Below are positions 5,996-7,274 of a DNA stretch of 7,274 bases, in pieces. The notes beneath the pieces are model-generated. The model was given only the letters and a program-made list of their open reading frames with translations. It had not been told where the DNA came from and searched no databases. The position numbers and the translations under genes were made by a program. The DNA lies in assembly GCA_016868485.1 (NCBI GenBank), contig VGGT01000095.1:1-7274 (forward strand), written 5' to 3'. This DNA is from Bacteroidota bacterium. Lineage in GTDB: Bacteria > Bacteroidota > Bacteroidia > UBA7662. Each line of letters begins with the position of its first letter. Within the stretch, counting starts at the first letter, position 1.

Positions 5996-6993
5996 CTTCC
6001 CAGCCAGGTCTCGAACCTAAGACGCCCACAGCATCCACTCGAGCCTCGACACCGACGGCCGCCGCCACCTCACCGACGGCCGCCGACGCGTCACCGACGG
6101 CCGCCGACGCGTCACCGACGGCCGCCGACGCGTCACCGACGGCCGCCGCCACCTCACCGACGGCCGCCGACGCGTCACCTACGGCCAACGACGCGTCACC
6201 GACGGCATCCCCCCTCGGGGATCGGCAGTCGGCATTGATCGCCTTCGATCGATTGCTTACCATTATGGATGAGCTTCGCGAACAGTGCCCATGGGATCGC
6301 GAACAAACCATGGAAAGCCTTCGGCCACTGACCATCGAGGAACTCTATGAACTCACCGATGCAATTCTCGCACAACAGTCCAACGAAATCCGGCGCGAGT
6401 TGGGAGACCTCATGCTCCACCTGGTTTTTTACGCCCGTATTGCACGCGAGGAAGGGAAATTCGATATATCGGGGGTCTTAAATGGGGTCTGTGATAAGCT
6501 CGTGGCACGACATCCACATATTTACAGTGATGTTCGGGTTGAAGACGCCTCTGAAGTCAAGCGAAACTGGGAAAAACTCAAGCTCCGGGAGGGCACTGCA
6601 TCCGTTTTGGCCGGAGTACCTGCCTCGTTGCCTTCTCTGGTAAAGGCCATGCGCATCCAAGAAAAGGCAAGGGGAGTGGGCTTCGATTGGGAACACCGGG
6701 GCCAGGTATGGGATAAGATACAAGAGGAATGGACAGAGCTACATGAGGCGGAAAAGGAAGCGGATCCGCAACGGATTGAAGATGAGTTCGGTGATGTTTT
6801 GTTCAGCATGGTCAATTATTCCCGATTTCTGTCTGTGAATCCCGAGAATGCGCTCAGCAAGGCAAGCCTCAAATTTATTCAGCGGTTTCAAGGGATGGAA
6901 GAATTGGCACGAGCCGATGGTATGGAACTTCAGAATTTATCTTATGATGATTGGGATGCGCTTTGGAATCGTTCCAAATCTATAAAGGGATGA
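5974..6993 (+). CDS. mazG: Nucleoside triphosphate pyrophosphohydrolase MazG with repeat-built N-terminal extension
   Basis: MazG hydrolyses (d)NTPs to the monophosphate plus pyrophosphate, cleaning nucleotide pools and, in E. coli, affecting ppGpp. Both all-alpha pyrophosphohydrolase domains are intact. The first has CPWDREQT (105-112), EELYE (122-126) and ELGD (142-145). The second has KARGVGFDW (231-239), EEWTE (251-255) and EFGD (271-274). These are the ExxE/ExxD magnesium-binding motifs. The core from about residue 84 is 256 residues, close to the usual 260. Ahead of it is an 83-residue Pro/Thr/Ala/Ser tail encoded largely by a 21-bp repeat array, which typical MazG lacks. Start options are ATG 5974 (chosen, A-rich upstream), ATG 5989 (just after a TATTTTTA box) and TTG 6235, which would drop the extension and give 252 residues. 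The stop overlaps the next gene as ATGA. MazG identity is near certain; the N-terminus is not. Confidence 0.93.
   Translation: MYFYGMQTSQPGLEPKTPTASTRASTPTAAATSPTAADASPTAADASPTAADASPTAAATSPTAADASPTANDASPTASPLGDRQSALIAFDRLLTIMDELREQCPWDREQTMESLRPLTIEELYELTDAILAQQSNEIRRELGDLMLHLVFYARIAREEGKFDISGVLNGVCDKLVARHPHIYSDVRVEDASEVKRNWEKLKLREGTASVLAGVPASLPSLVKAMRIQEKARGVGFDWEHRGQVWDKIQEEWTELHEAEKEADPQRIEDEFGDVLFSMVNYSRFLSVNPENALSKASLKFIQRFQGMEELARADGMELQNLSYDDWDALWNRSKSIKG
6051..6206 (+). repeat. 21-bp GC-rich tandem repeat array (7 full units plus a partial one)
   Basis: Units begin at 6051, 6072, 6093, 6114, 6135, 6156 and 6177, with a 9-bp remnant at 6198. Type A units (6072, 6093, 6114, 6156) are identical, read ACCGACGGCC followed by GCCGACGCGTC, and encode PTAADAS. 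Type B units (6051, 6135) end GCCGCCACCTC and encode PTAAATS. Unit 7 is a diverged A with three changes (PTANDAS). Type A is 17 of 21 G/C, far above the flanks. Each A unit contains the palindromes CGGCCG and GACGCGTC. The period is a multiple of three and stop-free in several frames, so copy-number change would not break the mazG frame. Identical neighbouring copies suggest recent slippage or unequal exchange. Confidence 0.97.
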
Positions 6994-7274
6994 GCTCGAC
7001 CCACGCTCCAGGCCGAAAATCGGCGCTCGTGGTCGTATGGTTGCTGGCGCTTTTGAATCTGGCTCATGGTCATCATGAACAAGCTTTTTTGGTTGATGCA
7101 GCACGCGAATGGCAGGGTATTGATCATACTGAGCCATCGTCGGAATGGGATCAAACCCCCGATAGTTTGGGCTTCCATTTTGCGGCACATCAATTCGTGC
7201 AGGATGGTCGCGCGTTGGTGCATCGACCCTTTGGCTGGACCCCTATCGATCGAAATAAATTCTATGGTGCCGTG
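6990..7274 (+). CDS. Unrecognised exported protein, N-terminal 95 residues (cut by window edge)
   Basis: An ATG at 6990 overlaps the mazG stop as ATGA and opens a frame that runs without a stop to the window edge. The first residues carry a short basic stretch (R9, K10), a hydrophobic core (SALVVVWLLALLNLA, 11-25) and then HGHHEQA, the shape of a signal peptide with likely cleavage near residue 27, or of an N-terminal anchor. The remaining visible part (AREWQGIDHTEP, FGWTPIDRNKFYGAV) is rich in Trp, His and Phe and matches no family I recognise. Coupling to mazG suggests co-expression but does not imply a shared function. Competing minus-strand frames at 6937-7223 are less plausible because they overlap the mazG end and lack a coherent start context. 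Confidence 0.7.
   Translation, partial: MSSTHAPGRKSALVVVWLLALLNLAHGHHEQAFLVDAAREWQGIDHTEPSSEWDQTPDSLGFHFAAHQFVQDGRALVHRPFGWTPIDRNKFYGAV

Noticed and set aside
6051..6206. Possible CRISPR array
   Set aside because: The 21-bp units are directly adjacent with no unique spacers, and no cas genes are present.
5948..6238. Plus-strand ORF encoding an Arg/Pro/His-rich repeat protein over the tandem array
   Set aside because: It is the alternative reading frame of the stop-free 21-bp repeat. It ends shortly after the array and encodes no domain, whereas the mazG frame continues into a clear enzyme.
5982..6335. Minus-strand ORF with VGDASAA-type repeats
   Set aside because: Antisense shadow of the repeat and of the conserved MazG N-terminal domain; openness follows from the repeat having no stops in this frame.

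Overview
The window looks like chromosomal DNA of a Bacteroidota bacterium, probably a Flavobacteriia-type lineage. The reasons are the gene families present, the absence of convincing Shine-Dalgarno sites, and several TAnnTTTG-like -7 boxes upstream of genes. The phylum assignment is an inference from gene content; nothing here fixes genus or species. Apart from one very GC-rich tandem repeat (about 81% GC in the main unit), the composition appears balanced and the region reads as ordinary core genome with no transposase, integrase, phage, tRNA, rRNA or CRISPR signal.

Left part (1-2196): the 5' end of tgt (queuine tRNA-ribosyltransferase) runs leftward off the window. A membrane-anchored family 2 glycosyltransferase diverges from it across a 53-bp gap, and rsmG (16S rRNA G527 methyltransferase) follows 4 bp later on the same strand. 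Middle part (2234-3330): a DtxR/MntR-type metal-dependent repressor overlaps, by ATGA, a small hotdog-fold thioesterase that keeps the complete fluoroacetyl-CoA thioesterase (FlK) catalytic triad spacing.

Right of that, two leftward genes (3292-5938) converge on the regulator/thioesterase pair with a 39-bp tail-to-tail overlap. They are a short Cys-rich single-span membrane protein resembling NqrM and a large exported M1-family metallopeptidase whose start overlaps it. The last block (5974-7274, rightward) is a two-domain MazG nucleotide pyrophosphohydrolase carrying an unusual N-terminal extension made of seven 21-bp in-frame repeats. It is coupled by ATGA to an unrecognised exported protein cut off by the window edge.

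The genes do not form one pathway. They are four small transcription units: tRNA modification; glycosyl transfer plus ribosome methylation; metal regulation plus a thioesterase; an exported peptidase with a Cys-rich membrane protein; and nucleotide clean-up with an exported protein. The strongest anomaly is the GC-rich minisatellite fused to MazG. Secondary points are the HxD in place of DxD in the glycosyltransferase, the FlK-like enzyme tied to a metal regulator, and the overlapping gene junctions. I do not see convincing evidence of a novel multi-gene system.
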